From contig CAKZQX010001034.1 in assembly GCA_937141995.1 (NCBI GenBank), positions 1-6,099 of the forward strand: a stretch of DNA of 6,099 bases. The letters run 5' to 3'. The position numbers and the translations under genes were made by a program. Source of the DNA: an uncultured Chloroflexaceae bacterium (lineage in GTDB: Bacteria; Chloroflexota; Chloroflexia; Chloroflexales; Chloroflexaceae). This document shows positions 5,613-6,099 of the stretch, piece by piece. Within the stretch, counting starts at the first letter, position 1, and each line of letters begins with the position of its first letter. The notes beneath the pieces are model-generated. The model did not search any database. It was not told where the DNA came from and saw only the letters and a list, made by a program, of their open reading frames with translations.

Positions 5613-5684
5613 CCGGCTTCAGTCGAACCAGGCGTTCCCGGCAGTATGTCGCTGTCGAGGTAGGCATCCAACCGGCTTCAGTCG
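5613..5684 (+). repeat. 13-bp direct repeat downstream of the AGPS-like gene
   Basis: CCGGCTTCAGTCG occurs at 5613-5625 and 5672-5684, a 59-bp offset. The CCGGCTTCAG core also occurs at 1219-1228 in the foldback element's left arm. The sequence between the two copies is not repeated. Confidence 0.6.
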
Positions 5685-5718
5685 GGACTTCAGGATATTC
5701 TATATCCGGACTGGTTTT
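5679..5718 (+). terminator. Candidate terminator for the AGPS-like gene
   Basis: GGATAT (5693-5698) pairs with ATATCC (5702-5707) around a 3-nt loop, and CAGTC (5679-5683) can pair with GACTG (5709-5713) outside it. TTTT follows at 5715-5718. The stem is AT-rich and interrupted and lies about 105-140 bp after the stop codon, so the call is weak. Confidence 0.3.
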
Positions 5719-5819
5719 CAAACCTTATAAGCCGTGACTCCTGACGATTGATAGCTGGGGTTAATTACCCGAGGTACGTGGTCGGTTCCAAATCAGGGGT
5801 TCATCTGAATGAACAGCCC

Positions 5820-5908
5820 GATTCACCTCCGGCAGTGTGGCATCTTCCGCCCTGCCGGAGGCGGAATCTCCTGTCAGGTCAACGACCGCGTAACTCGTGT
5901 TAATGACA
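5820..5908. repeat. Empty form of the palindrome with R module and degenerate P start
   Basis: CCTCCGGCAG (5826-5835) pairs perfectly with CTGCCGGAGG (5852-5861) around a 16-nt loop, and GATTC 5820-5824 / GAATC 5864-5868 extends the stem across small bulges. The R module follows, with its 16-mer at 5885-5900, and then TTAATGACA (5900-5908) in place of TTATTGACA. The 26 bases 5838-5863 are identical to 6041-6066. Confidence 0.75.
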
Positions 5909-5961
5909 GGACGTACGCGGTGCTGCCGGTTCCATCTTGGTACCAGACCTGCATGCCAGAA

Positions 5962-6067
5962 TCGCCTGCGGCAGCGTGGTACGTTTATATGCTTTTGCAC
6001 AAAACATTTACACGTTGTGCAAATGTTTTGTGCAAAAAAATGGCATCTTCCGCCCTGCCGGAGGCGA
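5962..6067. repeat. Nested concentric palindrome, filled form 2
   Basis: The outer stem TCGCCTGCGGCAG (5962-5974) pairs with CTGCCGGAGGCGA (6055-6067) at 12 of 13 positions, the same outer arms as at 3220-3325. The inner AT-rich hairpin has 21-nt arms (5993-6013 and 6017-6037), one mismatch (A6010/C6020) and a 3-nt loop GTT. The outer and inner midpoints differ by half a base. The inner sequence is unrelated to that of form 1. Confidence 0.85.
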
Positions 6068-6081
6068 ATCGGGCCGGTTGT

Positions 6082-6097
6082 CCAGGTAGACACCTGG
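6082..6097. repeat. Small stem-loop at the window edge
   Basis: CCAGGT (6082-6087) pairs with ACCTGG (6092-6097) around a 4-nt loop. The R module that should follow the outer stem at 6067 is missing, so the repeat copy is broken or rearranged here. Confidence 0.4.
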
Positions 6098-6099
6098 TT

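Noticed and set aside
5770..5810. tRNA-like segment around GGTTCCAAATC
   Set aside because: It resembles a T-loop, but no acceptor, D or anticodon arms could be paired around it.

Overview
The window looks like a bacterial chromosome segment, most likely from a Chloroflexota relative (Roseiflexus/Chloroflexus-like). This rests on three things: a secreted protein ending in a golvesin-C-terminal-like domain, a full-length FAD-dependent alkylglycerone-phosphate-synthase-like gene, and abundant GC-rich palindromic intergenic repeats. The taxonomic call is an inference from gene types and style, not from a marker gene.

Layout. Bases 1-940 are non-coding debris: a fragment of a dispersed repeat, a frameshifted remnant of an IS3-family orfA (about 118-388), and an old copy of a nested-palindrome repeat (about 790-940). 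Bases 944-1261 hold a short reading frame resembling only the C-terminal tail of Rpn/PD-(D/E)XK-type putative transposases. Its end lies inside a 250-bp interrupted inverted repeat (1215-1464) that encloses 21-bp tandem repeats. Bases 1538-2959 (minus strand) encode a 473-residue secreted multidomain protein with its own extended -10 promoter and a palindrome covering its ribosome binding site. Bases 2960-3801 are an 842-bp divergent intergenic region dominated by a modular repeat. Bases 3802-5574 (plus strand) encode a 590-residue alkylglycerone-phosphate synthase homologue. Bases 5575-6099 are again intergenic, with a candidate terminator and more copies of the modular repeat.

The two intact genes are divergently transcribed and show no obvious functional link: one is an exported, probably cell-wall or carbohydrate-associated protein, the other a cytoplasmic flavoenzyme probably acting in ether-lipid synthesis.

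The most unusual signal is the repeat family. A conserved GC-rich 13-bp outer stem occurs in two 'empty' forms with short loops (3424-3458 and 5826-5861). It also occurs in two 'filled' forms in which a long AT-rich hairpin of unrelated sequence sits at the exact centre of the outer stem (3220-3325 and 5962-6067). A decayed filled copy lies at about 790-895. Comparing empty and filled copies suggests that the inner hairpin was inserted at, or lost from, a TGG site.
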